A stretch of DNA of 64,000 nucleotides from Natronosalvus hydrolyticus (GTDB taxonomy: Archaea; Halobacteriota; Halobacteria; Halobacteriales; Natrialbaceae), in NCBI GenBank assembly GCA_025517525.1, contig JAOPJZ010000002.1, forward strand, positions 488,769-552,768, read 5' to 3'. Of the stretch, positions 35,011-44,627 are shown one piece after another; the first letter of the stretch is position 1, and the number at the start of each line of letters is the position of its first letter. Under the pieces are notes generated by a model that had not been told where the DNA came from, made no database searches, and saw only the letters and a program-made list of their open reading frames with translations. Both the position numbers and the translations under genes were made by a program.

Positions 35011-35742
35011 ATGCGATCTGTCCGATTTCGTGACCCTGCGGGAACAGTGCGAACTGGTGACTGGGCTAACGGCAAGGTGGTATTCGGCGGGCAAACATAC
35101 GAGCGTGACGCAATCGATATCCTCCCGCCGTGTGAACCAACGAAGATCATCTGTGTCGGCCTTAATTATGCAGATCACGCCGCAGAAGAAGGACTGGAGG
35201 TCCCCGATCGGCCGATGCTCTTTCTGAAACCGCCGAACGCCCTTGCGGGTCACGGCAATACGATCACCCCGCCTGCCAACAAAGAACGCATCGACTACGA
35301 GGCCGAACTCGGCGTCGTCATCGGCGAGCAATGTCGCAATGTCGTCGAGGCCGAGGCCATGGATGTCGTTGCCGGGTTCACGTGCGTCAACGACGTTTCA
35401 AACCGTGATGATCAGCAACGAGAACAGAACTGGGTCCGTGGAAAGGCATTCGATAATTCGGCGCCGATCGGGCCGGTTCTCGCGACACCGGATGAAGTCC
35501 CCGAGGATGCGGGCATCGAACTGCGACTCAACGGTGAAACGCGCCAGACCTCCAACCGGTCGGAGTTCATTTTCTCCGTTCCCGAACTGATCGCCGAGAT
35601 CACGACGTACCTGACGTTGGAACCCGGCGACGTCATTTCGACCGGAACGACCGCGGGAGTTGGTCCGTTGGCCGATGGCGATGTTGTCGAGGTCGAAATC
35701 GAGGGAATCGGTGTCCTCGAACACGACGTCGCGATGCCCTAA
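35011..35742 (+). CDS. Fumarylacetoacetate hydrolase (FAH)-family protein
   Basis: The 243-residue product has the FAH-fold signatures GLNYADHAAEEG, the metal-binding IDYEAELGVVIGE, GFTCVNDVSNRD, and the C-terminal DVISTGTTAGVGPL loop. Members hydrolyse C-C bonds in 1,3-diketo acids, decarboxylate oxaloacetate-type acids or split acylpyruvates. In a sugar-acid cluster it is a candidate 2,4-diketo-3-deoxy acid hydrolase (releasing pyruvate and a hydroxy acid). It heads the Lut gene block downstream. A second FAH gene lies at 55999. Confidence 0.92.
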   Translation: MRSVRFRDPAGTVRTGDWANGKVVFGGQTYERDAIDILPPCEPTKIICVGLNYADHAAEEGLEVPDRPMLFLKPPNALAGHGNTITPPANKERIDYEAELGVVIGEQCRNVVEAEAMDVVAGFTCVNDVSNRDDQQREQNWVRGKAFDNSAPIGPVLATPDEVPEDAGIELRLNGETRQTSNRSEFIFSVPELIAEITTYLTLEPGDVISTGTTAGVGPLADGDVVEVEIEGIGVLEHDVAMP

Positions 35743-35945
35743 CCCCTGTCGAGCGCTGGATACGGGTGCCGAGGCGGCCCGATGGACCGCATCGAACTAA
35801 ACGGCCAGCAATACGAAGGCGAACTGTACTCTGTAGTGAAGCGAACTATTATACGCATGCGCCCCTCAACAAAGCAGTATCCGACTTCGCGGACGCAATC
35901 GCTGGCCGTCGGAATCACCACCGTATTCGGGTGAAGCCCCCACTT

Positions 35946-36509
35946 ATGCCAACCACAAACGATCATGCCATCGACGAACTGGATCATGCGAGAGATGTAC
36001 AGGCTATTCAACGGTTTCGTGAGGCAGCCGCGAACGCACACGTTGAAACGACATATGTCCCCGTTGAACGGGCGACCGAAGCTATCGCCGACGCCATTGA
36101 GGGTGACGCTGTCGGTTCCACCCTCCCGTTCGAGACGGTAACACTCCCCGAGAAGGTCCGCACCGATCCCACGGATGATGACCTTCGCACGGCCCAAACA
36201 GGCGTTACGGCAGCCGCGTTCGCCATTGCCTCGTATGGAACGGTTGCGATTCCGATGACCGAGCACAAAGAGGGGCCGGTGAGTCTCTTCCCGCCTACAC
36301 AGGTCGCGGTTGTTCTGGCGCGGGACGTTCATCCGGATATGGCGACTGCATTTGAGGTGCTCGCCCGCCTGTTCGATGACGGGACGAAAGACGTCATCTT
36401 CGTCACCGGTCCAAGCTCGACAGGGGATATGGGCTCGCTGGTTCGAGGAGTCCACGGCCCGGAGGCTGTCTCTGTGATTATCGTCGACACGACAGGGGAG
36501 GGAATATAA
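35946..36509 (+). CDS. LutC-like LUD-domain protein
   Basis: The 187-residue LUD-domain protein has VTAAAFAIASYGTVAIPM, the EGPVSLFPPTQVAVV segment and VIFVTGPSSTGDMGSL, typical of the small LutC/YkgG subunit of the non-flavin L-lactate dehydrogenase complex. The ATG at 35946 is chosen because the extra N-terminal frame (from 35766) is basic and unlike the family. It overlaps the next gene by one base, so the products are probably partners in an iron-sulfur lactate-oxidising complex. Confidence 0.9.
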   Translation: MPTTNDHAIDELDHARDVQAIQRFREAAANAHVETTYVPVERATEAIADAIEGDAVGSTLPFETVTLPEKVRTDPTDDDLRTAQTGVTAAAFAIASYGTVAIPMTEHKEGPVSLFPPTQVAVVLARDVHPDMATAFEVLARLFDDGTKDVIFVTGPSSTGDMGSLVRGVHGPEAVSVIIVDTTGEGI

Positions 36510-38707
36510 TGAAATCAAACACCACGCGCGAAGAAACCAGAGCACACATCCGACACCTGCTCGCTGAGGAGGGAGACACCGTCTTCGAAAATACAAGTTA
36601 CCTCAATGATGCCCGCTACGAGCTTGTTGGGGAACTCGGGGCGGACTATGACCGACTGAAAGACCGAGCCCGCTCGATCAAAGAGGAAGCGATCGAGCAC
36701 CTACCCGACTTGATCGAGACGCTGACCGAACGCGTAGAGGCCAACGGGGGAACAGTCTACGTGGCGGAGGACGCGGCTGATGCGAACCAGTATATCACGT
36801 CGGTATGTGATGACGTCGGGGCAGAATCCGTTGTCAAGAGCAAGTCTATGACCACCGAGGAACTGGAGGTGAACGACGCCCTCGAAGCGGTCGGTATCGA
36901 GGCTGTTGAGACCGACCTCGGAGAGATGGTCATCCAGATCGCAGACGAGGCCCCCTCCCACTTGGTCGGGCCGGGCCTGCATAAGTCCCGTACGGAGATC
37001 GCTGAGCTGTTTAACACGCATTTCGATCCGGATGAACCGCTCGAGACGGCCGAAGAGCTAACTGAATTTGCCCGTGACCACCTCGCCCCGAAAATCGAGG
37101 CGGCGGATGTCGGGATGACCGGGGCGAATTTCCTCATTGCCGAAACCGGATCGCTCGCCCTCGTGACGAACGAGGGGAATGCCCGAAAAGTCGTTGAATC
37201 AAACGATACACACATTGCCGTCGCCGGTATCGAAAAGATTCTTCCGACCCTCGAGGAACTCCAGCCGTTTATCGAATTGATCGGTCGGTCGGCCGGCCAA
37301 TCGACGACGGCGTACACCTCGATTCTTACCCCACCAGTTGCCACACCAACGATGCCGTTTGACGAGGGTGGCGAGCGGTCGTTCCACCTCGTCCTCGTCG
37401 ACAACGGTCGGATGGCTATGCGCGATGACGAACAGTTGCGCGAGACGCTGTACTGCATCCGCTGTTCGGCGTGCCTCAATTCGTGTGCCAACTTCCAGCA
37501 CGTCGGCGGGCACGCCTTCGGTGGGGAAACATACACGGGCGGCATTGCCACGGGCTGGGAAACAGGGGTTCACGGCCTCGAGAGTGCAGCCGAATTCAAC
37601 GACCTGTGTACCGGCTGTTCGCGCTGTGTCAATCAGTGCCCCGTCAAGATCGACATCCCGTGGATCAACACTGTTGTCCGGGATCGCATCAACCGCAGCG
37701 ATACCGGGACGTTCGACTTCCTCTACGAGGGATTGACACCGGATGCTGAATCCGGTGGACTCTCGCTTCGGAAGCGGTTGTTCGGGAATTTCGAGACGCT
37801 CGCAAAACTCGGCAGTGCGACGGCACCCGTCTCGAATTGGCTGGCAAACCGACGTGAGAGTCGGCTACTAGCGGAACATGTGCTTGGCGTCGACCGGCGG
37901 CGAGCGCTTCCGGAATTTCAACGGACGACGTTTCGAGACTGGTTCCGGTCGCGTGAGCGCCCTATTATCGAAGAGCCGATGCGGCGCGCAGTTCTCTACC
38001 CGGATATATACACCAACTACGTTTCTGTTGAACGGGGGAAAGCAGCGGTTCGAACGCTCGAGTCACTCGGCGTGGAAGTCGAGCTAGCAACCCCCCGGTC
38101 AACGGGGCGTGAACCTCTCTCACAAGGAATGATCTCGACCGCGACGGAGCGTGCACGTCTTATTCACGCAGACCTCGCCGACACAATCGACGAAGGAACA
38201 GACGTGGTCTTCATCGAGCCGAGCGATCTCGCGATGTTCACTGACGATTACGAGAAGTTGCTCCCCAAAGAGGCGTACCAGACACTCGCTGAGAACAGTT
38301 ACGACGTGCTCGAGTACGTCTACGGCCTTCTTGAAAATGGGGCCGATCCTGCCGAGTTAAGCGCAGACGATGAATCCCTGATGTATCACAGCCATTGTCA
38401 ACAGCGCACACTTGGCGTCAACACCCACACCGTTGCCGTTCTGGAGGAACTGGGATACGATGTGATGACGTCGAACGTCGAATGCTGTGGCATGGCTGGA
38501 AGTTTTGGTTACAAATCCGAATACTACGATCTGAGTATGGACGTTGGTGACGAGCTTCGAGGACAACTAGTCGAGGCGGGCGATCGGCGCCTCGTCGCCA
38601 GTGGAACCTCCTGCACGGATCAGATCGACGATCTCGTCGGCGAGAACCCGATTCACCCGATCGAGGTGATCGATCCGGAGCGTCGGAAAGGGGAAACTAC
38701 TACATGA
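36509..38707 (+). CDS. Fused LutB-LutA iron-sulfur protein
   Basis: The 732-residue protein joins a LutB-like LUD domain (1-290), two ferredoxin-type 4Fe-4S motifs (CIRCSACLNSC at about 315 and CTGCSRCVNQCP at about 366) and a C-terminal cysteine-rich domain ending VECCGMAGSFG (about 658) and ASGTSC. In most bacteria LutB and LutA are separate; here both are in one chain, although only one full CCG motif is visible. With LutC it should oxidise L-lactate (or a related 2-hydroxy acid) to pyruvate, feeding electrons to an acceptor. Iron-sulfur ligands look intact. Confidence 0.9.
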   Translation: MKSNTTREETRAHIRHLLAEEGDTVFENTSYLNDARYELVGELGADYDRLKDRARSIKEEAIEHLPDLIETLTERVEANGGTVYVAEDAADANQYITSVCDDVGAESVVKSKSMTTEELEVNDALEAVGIEAVETDLGEMVIQIADEAPSHLVGPGLHKSRTEIAELFNTHFDPDEPLETAEELTEFARDHLAPKIEAADVGMTGANFLIAETGSLALVTNEGNARKVVESNDTHIAVAGIEKILPTLEELQPFIELIGRSAGQSTTAYTSILTPPVATPTMPFDEGGERSFHLVLVDNGRMAMRDDEQLRETLYCIRCSACLNSCANFQHVGGHAFGGETYTGGIATGWETGVHGLESAAEFNDLCTGCSRCVNQCPVKIDIPWINTVVRDRINRSDTGTFDFLYEGLTPDAESGGLSLRKRLFGNFETLAKLGSATAPVSNWLANRRESRLLAEHVLGVDRRRALPEFQRTTFRDWFRSRERPIIEEPMRRAVLYPDIYTNYVSVERGKAAVRTLESLGVEVELATPRSTGREPLSQGMISTATERARLIHADLADTIDEGTDVVFIEPSDLAMFTDDYEKLLPKEAYQTLAENSYDVLEYVYGLLENGADPAELSADDESLMYHSHCQQRTLGVNTHTVAVLEELGYDVMTSNVECCGMAGSFGYKSEYYDLSMDVGDELRGQLVEAGDRRLVASGTSCTDQIDDLVGENPIHPIEVIDPERRKGETTT

Positions 38708-38853
38708 TCCCTTTCGTGGGTATAGTAAGGCGAGGTATCGACGAGAACCACCTCGAATGGGACCAATGGTGAGACACGGGGTGAATGGAAATGGTATCGA
38801 AGAGCGATCCTTGCAGAATCACACGCGGCAGAAAATGACAGCATGAAACACCA

Positions 38854-39951
38854 ATGACATACAAAGCAGGAATTATCGGAACGGGCGGTATCGCCGGAAT
38901 GGGTATTCTCGGAATGCACGATGAGGATGCGATCGGTAGGAAAAAAATACAGGCAAGCCACGCGGGCGGATACGACGCAACCGACGGTATCGAATTGGTC
39001 GCAATCGCCGACGTAAACGCCGAAAAATTGGAACGATTCGGGACCGCGTGGGACATTCCAGAAGGACGACGATACGATGACCACGCCGCGATGCTCGAGG
39101 TTGAGGATCTAGACGCCGTCTCCGTATGCACACCCTCGTTTCTCCACCACGAACACGTCATCGATACGGCTCGTTCTGCGGCTGCACCGGACGTCATCTG
39201 GTGTGAGAAGCCGATCGCTTCGAGCGTGACTGACGCACACGCAATGATCGACGCGTGCAAGGAGACCAGTACGGAGTTGCTGATTAACCACTCGTTCCGG
39301 TTTACCGAAAAACTTCAACAGTTGAACCGTCTAATTCACGAGGAAAATCTACTCGGAGATGTTCACTCGGTTAGCTCGCAGTTTCGAATGGAACTGCTTC
39401 GTAACTCGACACACCTTCTCGATACGTTAGTGTATCTTCTTGACGCCCGTGCGGCTCGCGTCTCGGGGTACATCACGGGCGAGAACGAAGCTGTCGACTC
39501 CCTCAACGTCGACCGAGAGGTGGATGATGCTGGGGGCGGCGGGTTCGTCGTTATGGACGACGGGACGTTCACTACGATCGACTGTACGATCCCACGCGAC
39601 CACTCCTCGATGACGTTTCAATTCGTCGGCAGCGGCGGAAAGCTCTATCTCAATAACGACGATGGTGAGTGGCGCTACTGGCGATTGATCGACGGAGAGC
39701 ACGTTGAGGAACCCCTTCCCGGGATAGAAGGAGCATGGACATGGGAGAACGACTACAAACAGGCATTTCCGAACGCAGCAGGCCACGTCGTCGAGTTACT
39801 GAACGGGAACGTAGAGAATGTCTCAACCGGTGAGGCGGCGACTCGCTCTCTGGAGATTATCGTCGCGTTCTACGTCTCTCATTACACCGGAAGCGACGTC
39901 TCGATTCCCCTCGATCGCCCACTACGCGACGTGGAAATCACGTCCTGGTAG
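38854..39951 (+). CDS. Gfo/Idh/MocA-family oxidoreductase
   Basis: The 365-residue enzyme has an N-terminal Rossmann segment (AGIIGTGGIAGMGIL), the hallmark WCEKPIASSVTDA (Lys-Pro pair) and a C-terminal dehydratase-like domain with NSTHLLDTLVYLL. It probably oxidises a sugar, inositol or a derivative using NAD(P). It lies between the Lut pair and the UxaA locus and could supply the aldose or inositol oxidation step; this is inferred from position. Confidence 0.88.
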   Translation: MTYKAGIIGTGGIAGMGILGMHDEDAIGRKKIQASHAGGYDATDGIELVAIADVNAEKLERFGTAWDIPEGRRYDDHAAMLEVEDLDAVSVCTPSFLHHEHVIDTARSAAAPDVIWCEKPIASSVTDAHAMIDACKETSTELLINHSFRFTEKLQQLNRLIHEENLLGDVHSVSSQFRMELLRNSTHLLDTLVYLLDARAARVSGYITGENEAVDSLNVDREVDDAGGGGFVVMDDGTFTTIDCTIPRDHSSMTFQFVGSGGKLYLNNDDGEWRYWRLIDGEHVEEPLPGIEGAWTWENDYKQAFPNAAGHVVELLNGNVENVSTGEAATRSLEIIVAFYVSHYTGSDVSIPLDRPLRDVEITSW

Positions 39952-40034
39952 TCGCCTGCTTCCAGGTCCTCTACGCGTCGAATAGAGGGGGATCTAACCC
40001 GAACTCCTTTTTACTTGGCTACCCATTCAGTAGT

Positions 40035-41225
40035 ATGGCAGAGTTTCGAGGGTATCGACGGGAGAACGGCTCAATCGGTATCCGGAATCACGTCGCAATC
40101 CTTCCGACGTCGGTGACTGCGAGTGCGTTAGCCGAGCGTATCGCGACCGAAGCCGGAGAGGGGGCCCGAGCGACCCCCCATCAGATGGGGGTACAACAAC
40201 TGGAACCGGCACGAAAACAAACTGAGCGTGTTCTCGTCGGAACTGGCCGTAATCCGAACGTTGGGGCAGCCCTTGTCGTCGAACTCGGCACCGAGTCAAT
40301 TGACGCCGAGGCGATTGCTGATCAAATCTCGGAATCGGGGAAACCCGTCGAAACCCTCTCGATCCGCGATAGCGGAGGAACGACACCGGCGATCAAGTCC
40401 GGAAAGAAGCAGGTAGCCGCGTTACTCGACGCCGTGAAAACAACCCGTCGCGAAAAGGCGGATGCGAGTGAATTGATTTTCGCCGTCGAATGCGGGGGAA
40501 GCGACGCAACGAGCGGAATCGCAGCCAACCCCGCCGTCGGGAATGCCTGTGATCGGGTGGTCGAATCGGGCGGTACTGCCTGTTTCAGCGAGACACCCGA
40601 GTTCATCGGAGCGGAGCACATCCTCGCCGACCGCTGTACCGACGAGCGGACGAAGGCAAAACTTCTTGAGCGAGTGGAAGAGCGAGAGAACCTGGCACAC
40701 CTCATGGGCGTTGATTTCCGCGGTGCCCAGCCGAGTCCAGGAAATCAGGAGGGGGGGCTGACGACGATTGAAGAAAAGAGTCTAGGAGCGATTTCGAAGG
40801 GTGGGACGACATCCGTTCGGGATATTGTCGAGTACGCAGAGCCACTCCCGAAAGGAAGCGGTCTCGTGTTGATGGATACACCGGGATACGACGTCGAGAG
40901 TGTGGTCGGGAAAGTCGCCGGCGGCGCACAGGTCGTCGCGTTTACGACCGGTCGTGGGAGCACAACGGGGAACCCAATTGCACCGGTGATCAAAGTTACC
41001 GGCAATCCGCTGACGTGGAAGCGAATGTCGAACAACATGGATATAAACGCCAGCACGGTCATCGACGGCGAGTCGCTCGCTACCGTGGGCGAACAAATCT
41101 ACGAGACGCTTCTCGCTGTCGCTGACGGACAACGAACGGGATCCGAGCGACGGCGCCTCGAAGAGTTCGCGATAAACGAAATACAGCCACAGCAACTGGA
41201 CGATTCCCGGAGGTACGCCAGATGA
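40035..41225 (+). CDS. UxaA/GarD-family dehydratase large subunit A
   Basis: The 396-residue protein has the UxaA core motifs ECGGSDATSGIAANPAVG (Cys153), GNQEGGLTTIEEKSLGAI (from 236) and TTGRGSTTG (from 304) with PIAPVIKVTGN. The N-terminal metal-site motif, however, reads H49-Q-M-G-V instead of H-D-x-G-C, and the later GLGCE is ELGTE. Family enzymes remove water from altronate, galactarate or related acids, and in sulfolactate sulfo-lyase remove sulfite. It starts the three-gene operon, overlaps the small gene by ATGA and may work with paralog B. Confidence 0.85.
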   Translation: MAEFRGYRRENGSIGIRNHVAILPTSVTASALAERIATEAGEGARATPHQMGVQQLEPARKQTERVLVGTGRNPNVGAALVVELGTESIDAEAIADQISESGKPVETLSIRDSGGTTPAIKSGKKQVAALLDAVKTTRREKADASELIFAVECGGSDATSGIAANPAVGNACDRVVESGGTACFSETPEFIGAEHILADRCTDERTKAKLLERVEERENLAHLMGVDFRGAQPSPGNQEGGLTTIEEKSLGAISKGGTTSVRDIVEYAEPLPKGSGLVLMDTPGYDVESVVGKVAGGAQVVAFTTGRGSTTGNPIAPVIKVTGNPLTWKRMSNNMDINASTVIDGESLATVGEQIYETLLAVADGQRTGSERRRLEEFAINEIQPQQLDDSRRYAR

Positions 41226-41557
41226 AAGGACGCATTATCGACGATGTCGCATTGATTATGACAGAGCGAGATACCGTTGCGACGGCACTCACCGACTTGG
41301 ACGACGGAAAGCACATTCGAACCGACGAGGGATCGATCACGCTGCAGGAAGCAATTCCGTTCGGTCACAAGTTCGCCATCCAGCGGATGGAAGCCGATAG
41401 CCGCGTTCAAAAGTACGGTGAAGTCATCGGAACGGCCAGCGACACCATTCGAGTTGGTGAATGGGTACACACCCACAACTGCGAGAGCACTCGCGGTCGT
41501 GGCGACGTATCGAAATCCGCTGTCGCAACGCAAAGTAAGGGAGTTGATCCCGAGTGA
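41222..41557 (+). CDS. SAF-domain small subunit of UxaA-type dehydratase
   Basis: The 111-residue SAF-domain protein corresponds to the N-terminal part of altronate/galactarate dehydratase, here as a separate gene. It includes GSITLQEAIPFGHKFAIQRM and KYGEVIGTASDTIRVGEW, and ends with VHTHNCES, typical of UxaA/SuyA small subunits. It is coupled to both large-subunit genes by four-base overlaps, so a complex is likely. Confidence 0.88.
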   Translation: MKGRIIDDVALIMTERDTVATALTDLDDGKHIRTDEGSITLQEAIPFGHKFAIQRMEADSRVQKYGEVIGTASDTIRVGEWVHTHNCESTRGRGDVSKSAVATQSKGVDPE

Positions 41558-42693
41558 CGTTGTCTGCAAAGCCAACCGACAACGAAACGGGATCGAATCC
41601 CGAGAATACGGTCAACGCCTACGTTCGATCTGACGGGCGAATCGGTGTTCGAAACCGCGTTCTTGTGCTTCCGTCAGTCATCTGTTCACACGTAGTTGCA
41701 GACCGAATTGCCGGTGCCGTTCCGAACGCGGTGAGCGCCCCTCACGATCACGGCTGTGGACAGATCGGGGCCGATAAAGAACAGACCGAACGAACGTTCC
41801 ACGGCGTCGGAGCCAACCCAAACATCGCTGGAACGGTGGTCGTCGGACTCGGCTGTGAGACGATACAGAGTAACGATGTCGCAACGAGGCTCGAGACCGC
41901 AGGTGTCCGGGTTGAGGAACTGTCGATTCAAAGGGCAGGAGGAACCGATCCGGCGATTGAGCGGGGTGTTGAGGTGGCAACGAAGCTGACCGATACCGAC
42001 GAAACAGAGCGGACGACAGTGGGCCTGGATGATATTACGGTCGGCGTAGTGAGTACCGACGTACAGTCGTCAACACTCAACCGTGCGGATCCACTCGTCG
42101 GTGAGGTCATCAGAGAGGTCGTCGACGCCGGTGGACGAGCTATCGTCGCCGGAACCGAGAGAGTGCAGCCTCATGCATCGGACATTGTCGCGAACGCGGC
42201 CAACGCCGAAATTGCGTCCCAACTCGAGGAGCTGTTAGAAACGCAGGCTCGTCTGCCAGCCCGAACGATCGGACTTCGTCGGCAGGCCGCTGATCGGTCG
42301 TTTCCCGACCTCGCGCGCCAGTGGGGAGAACTGCCGATCCGGGAGGTGATCCCCTACGGCGCGTCTAGCGAGCTCGATTCAGGTGTCGCACTCGTCGACG
42401 CCCCGTCAGGGTTTGCGGAGGCAGCGACTGCGCTGGTGGCGGCTGGCGCACACGTGGTCGTCCATGTTACGGCTGACGGAATCCCCACTGGTCATCCGAT
42501 CGCTCCAGTGATAAAAGTAACAGGAAACGAGGACACATACGAGGCGCTAGCAGACGACATTGACGTTCTCGCGACCGATCCATCAACGACACTGGTCGAC
42601 ACCGTACGACAGGTACTCAACGGCGAAGCCAGTTGTGCCGAACAACACGGGCTGTCCGAGTTCGCGATCACGCGCGTCGGCCCATCGATGTGA
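41554..42693 (+). CDS. UxaA/GarD-family dehydratase large subunit B (divergent)
   Basis: The 379-residue paralog keeps the N-terminal site H64-D-H-G-C-G (SAPHDHGCGQIG) and GLGCE (C101), but it has lost the middle motifs: where paralog A has CGGSDATSG and GGLTTIEEKS this protein reads STDVQSSTLNRADP and LARQWGELP. The C-terminal PIAPVIKVTGN is kept. It starts with GTG at 41554, overlapping the small gene. The complementary loss of motifs in A and B suggests a heteromer with one shared active site. Substrate unknown. Confidence 0.8.
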   Translation: MTLSAKPTDNETGSNPENTVNAYVRSDGRIGVRNRVLVLPSVICSHVVADRIAGAVPNAVSAPHDHGCGQIGADKEQTERTFHGVGANPNIAGTVVVGLGCETIQSNDVATRLETAGVRVEELSIQRAGGTDPAIERGVEVATKLTDTDETERTTVGLDDITVGVVSTDVQSSTLNRADPLVGEVIREVVDAGGRAIVAGTERVQPHASDIVANAANAEIASQLEELLETQARLPARTIGLRRQAADRSFPDLARQWGELPIREVIPYGASSELDSGVALVDAPSGFAEAATALVAAGAHVVVHVTADGIPTGHPIAPVIKVTGNEDTYEALADDIDVLATDPSTTLVDTVRQVLNGEASCAEQHGLSEFAITRVGPSM

Positions 42694-42853
42694 GTCCGTT
42701 GAGACGTATCGCGATCCATTTCAAGCTGCTAGACGGGAGGCCGCCGTCAGTGGGACATCAATCCGCCCCGATTCAAAGAGACGCTTCGCTCAATCGGGTA
42801 TCGACGTAGATCGTCCCGCTTGACGAAAGCCGACCCTCTCCCACTGCAGTTTT

Positions 42854-43300
42854 TCAATCTTTCATGACCGTCACAACCGGACGGTCGGCAGTGAGGAGGA
42901 TCGACTGGGTCGTGCTGCCAAAGAGTGCTTTTCCGGTCGGGGACCGTTTTTGTCCGCCGATCACGATGTACTCCGCGTCTATGTCCGCGGCAACATCGAG
43001 AATCGATTGCACCGGATCGCCAACACGGCCCACGGTGACGATTTCGTTGTTGAAATCGCCGTCAAGCGTCTCATCGACGGCTTTCCGTGCCATGTTCGCA
43101 GTGCTCTCTCTAGCCTGTGCTTTGGAGTACTCCCGAAAGTCATCAATATCGCTAACCGATTTCTGGCGGGATTTAAAGTCCGCTTCCGAAGACACGTGTA
43201 CAACGTGAAGGTTCGTCTCGTATGCTGATGCCAGATCGTGTGCGACACTGATTACAGGATTGCTTCCCTGAGGTTCATCTATCGCGGCGAGGATGACCAT
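42854..43300 (-). CDS. Universal stress protein (UspA family)
   Basis: The 148-residue UspA-type protein has an N-terminal VILAAIDEPQGSNPVI strand and the ATP-binding motif GGQKRSPTGKALFGSTTQSI near the C-terminus, so it may bind ATP. It is a single domain and probably a cytosolic dimer. It lies convergent with the UxaA operon; no operon partner is seen. Function in the catabolic cluster is unclear. Confidence 0.92.
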   Translation of the reverse strand: MVILAAIDEPQGSNPVISVAHDLASAYETNLHVVHVSSEADFKSRQKSVSDIDDFREYSKAQARESTANMARKAVDETLDGDFNNEIVTVGRVGDPVQSILDVAADIDAEYIVIGGQKRSPTGKALFGSTTQSILLTADRPVVTVMKD

Positions 43301-43375
43301 ATTAGTGTTTCAAAGTCAGGTACCAAGTAAGTAGCGGCTACACGACCGGCCTTTGCCCGCTGAAATCGACAAAAG

Positions 43376-43455
43376 TATAGTAGCCATTAAACCGATTTTA
43401 CACGTACCGCGACACAGTCTTGCGACAGGGTATAAAAACTTCAATGGCTACTATA
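43376..43455 (+). repeat. MITE-like repeat, copy 5 of 6
   Basis: An 80-bp element, tatagtagccattaaa to acttcaatggctactata, oriented as copy 2, with the inner block cttgcgacagggt. TA flanks are intact on both sides. It lies between the UspA gene and the hydroxyacid dehydrogenase. Confidence 0.88.
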
Positions 43456-43518
43456 GCACGTTTCCGCATCCAAGAGAGGAAGCTCCCCCTGGCGATGACC
43501 GTCGACGTAGCCGGCTGG

Positions 43519-44502
43519 TCAGCGCACGGTGGATGGCGATTCGAGGCCGTCACGATTTAGCGTCGACTCCGGCAGGGTTCCATTGTACACTGCCTGGACG
43601 TTCGCGCTCGCTTGTACGCTCATACGTTCCATTGCTTCCTCCGTGACGGCAGCGAGGTGCGGGGACAAGATTGTGCGGTCGTGTTCGAGCAGTGGGTTGT
43701 CCTCAGCCGGTGGTTCCTCTTCGAACACGTCCAATCCAGCCCCACCAATGGTTCCTGCATCGAGCGCGCGAACGAGCGCCCCCTCGTCGACCAGTTCGCC
43801 ACGTGACGTATTGACAACGACGCCGTCGTTGGGGAGCGCCTCGAGTTCGGCCGTCGAAATTGCATGGTGTGTTTTATCGGTGAGTGGGGCGTGAACGCTC
43901 ACGTGGTCTGCCTCATCGAACAGCGCTGCTTTGGTAGGGACGAGGTCGACGTAGTCTGGAGTATCCTCGGCGTCGACGTACGGGTCGTACGCGATACACT
44001 CCATCCCAATCCCATCAGCTTTCGCTGCGACGATCCGTGCGATAGCCCCGAATCCGAAGAGACCGAGAACAGTTCCCTCGACCTCCCTGTTCGTAAATTG
44101 ACCATCGTTCCAACCGCCCTCACGAACGTGTGAGTCAACCTGGACGAGTTGCTTATTCAGCGCCAGTAGAAGCGTCAGTGTGTGTTCCGCGACTGCACGC
44201 GTATTCGCTCCGGGAGTATTACAGACCACCACATCGTTTGCCGTTGCTGCCTCGATGTCGATGTTGTCCACCCCGACTCCGTGTTTTGCGATCACCTTCA
44301 AGTTCGTCGCGGCGTCGATAACGTCCCCAGGAAGCTCCGAAACACGAATAATGATCGCGTCGAACCTCGGCGCGTCCCTTACCAACTCCTCGATAGTCTC
44401 ATACTCGTCACGGGTTCGAAACGTCACGAAATCGCTGATTGAGTTTGGGCCAGCCGGATGAATCGTCGCTGGAAGAAGAACCTCCCATGTCTCATCGCTC
44501 AT
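43519..44502 (-). CDS. D-2-hydroxyacid dehydrogenase 1
   Basis: The 327-residue protein belongs to the D-isomer 2-hydroxyacid dehydrogenase family. It has the Rossmann [18 protein letters not shown], the catalytic Arg in [14 protein letters not shown], and the catalytic His in [15 protein letters not shown]. It would interconvert a 2-oxoacid and a D-2-hydroxyacid with NAD(H), as in phosphoglycerate, glyoxylate or lactate dehydrogenases. The ATG at 44502 ([10 protein letters not shown]) is preferred to one at 44529. It is transcribed away from the LarA-like gene 125 bases off. Confidence 0.9.
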   Translation of the reverse strand: MSDETWEVLLPATIHPAGPNSISDFVTFRTRDEYETIEELVRDAPRFDAIIIRVSELPGDVIDAATNLKVIAKHGVGVDNIDIEAATANDVVVCNTPGANTRAVAEHTLTLLLALNKQLVQVDSHVREGGWNDGQFTNREVEGTVLGLFGFGAIARIVAAKADGIGMECIAYDPYVDAEDTPDYVDLVPTKAALFDEADHVSVHAPLTDKTHHAISTAELEALPNDGVVVNTSRGELVDEGALVRALDAGTIGGAGLDVFEEEPPAEDNPLLEHDRTILSPHLAAVTEEAMERMSVQASANVQAVYNGTLPESTLNRDGLESPSTVR

Positions 44503-44627
44503 GTATGTGAGAAAATCGGGATTCGGCAAAAAGGTAGTGGTTGACGGGAGCTACGTTCTGGAATCCCGTGATACATCGAACGGGTGTCGACCCATACTTA
44601 TTACTTCTTTCGACCGAGACAAAGTTC

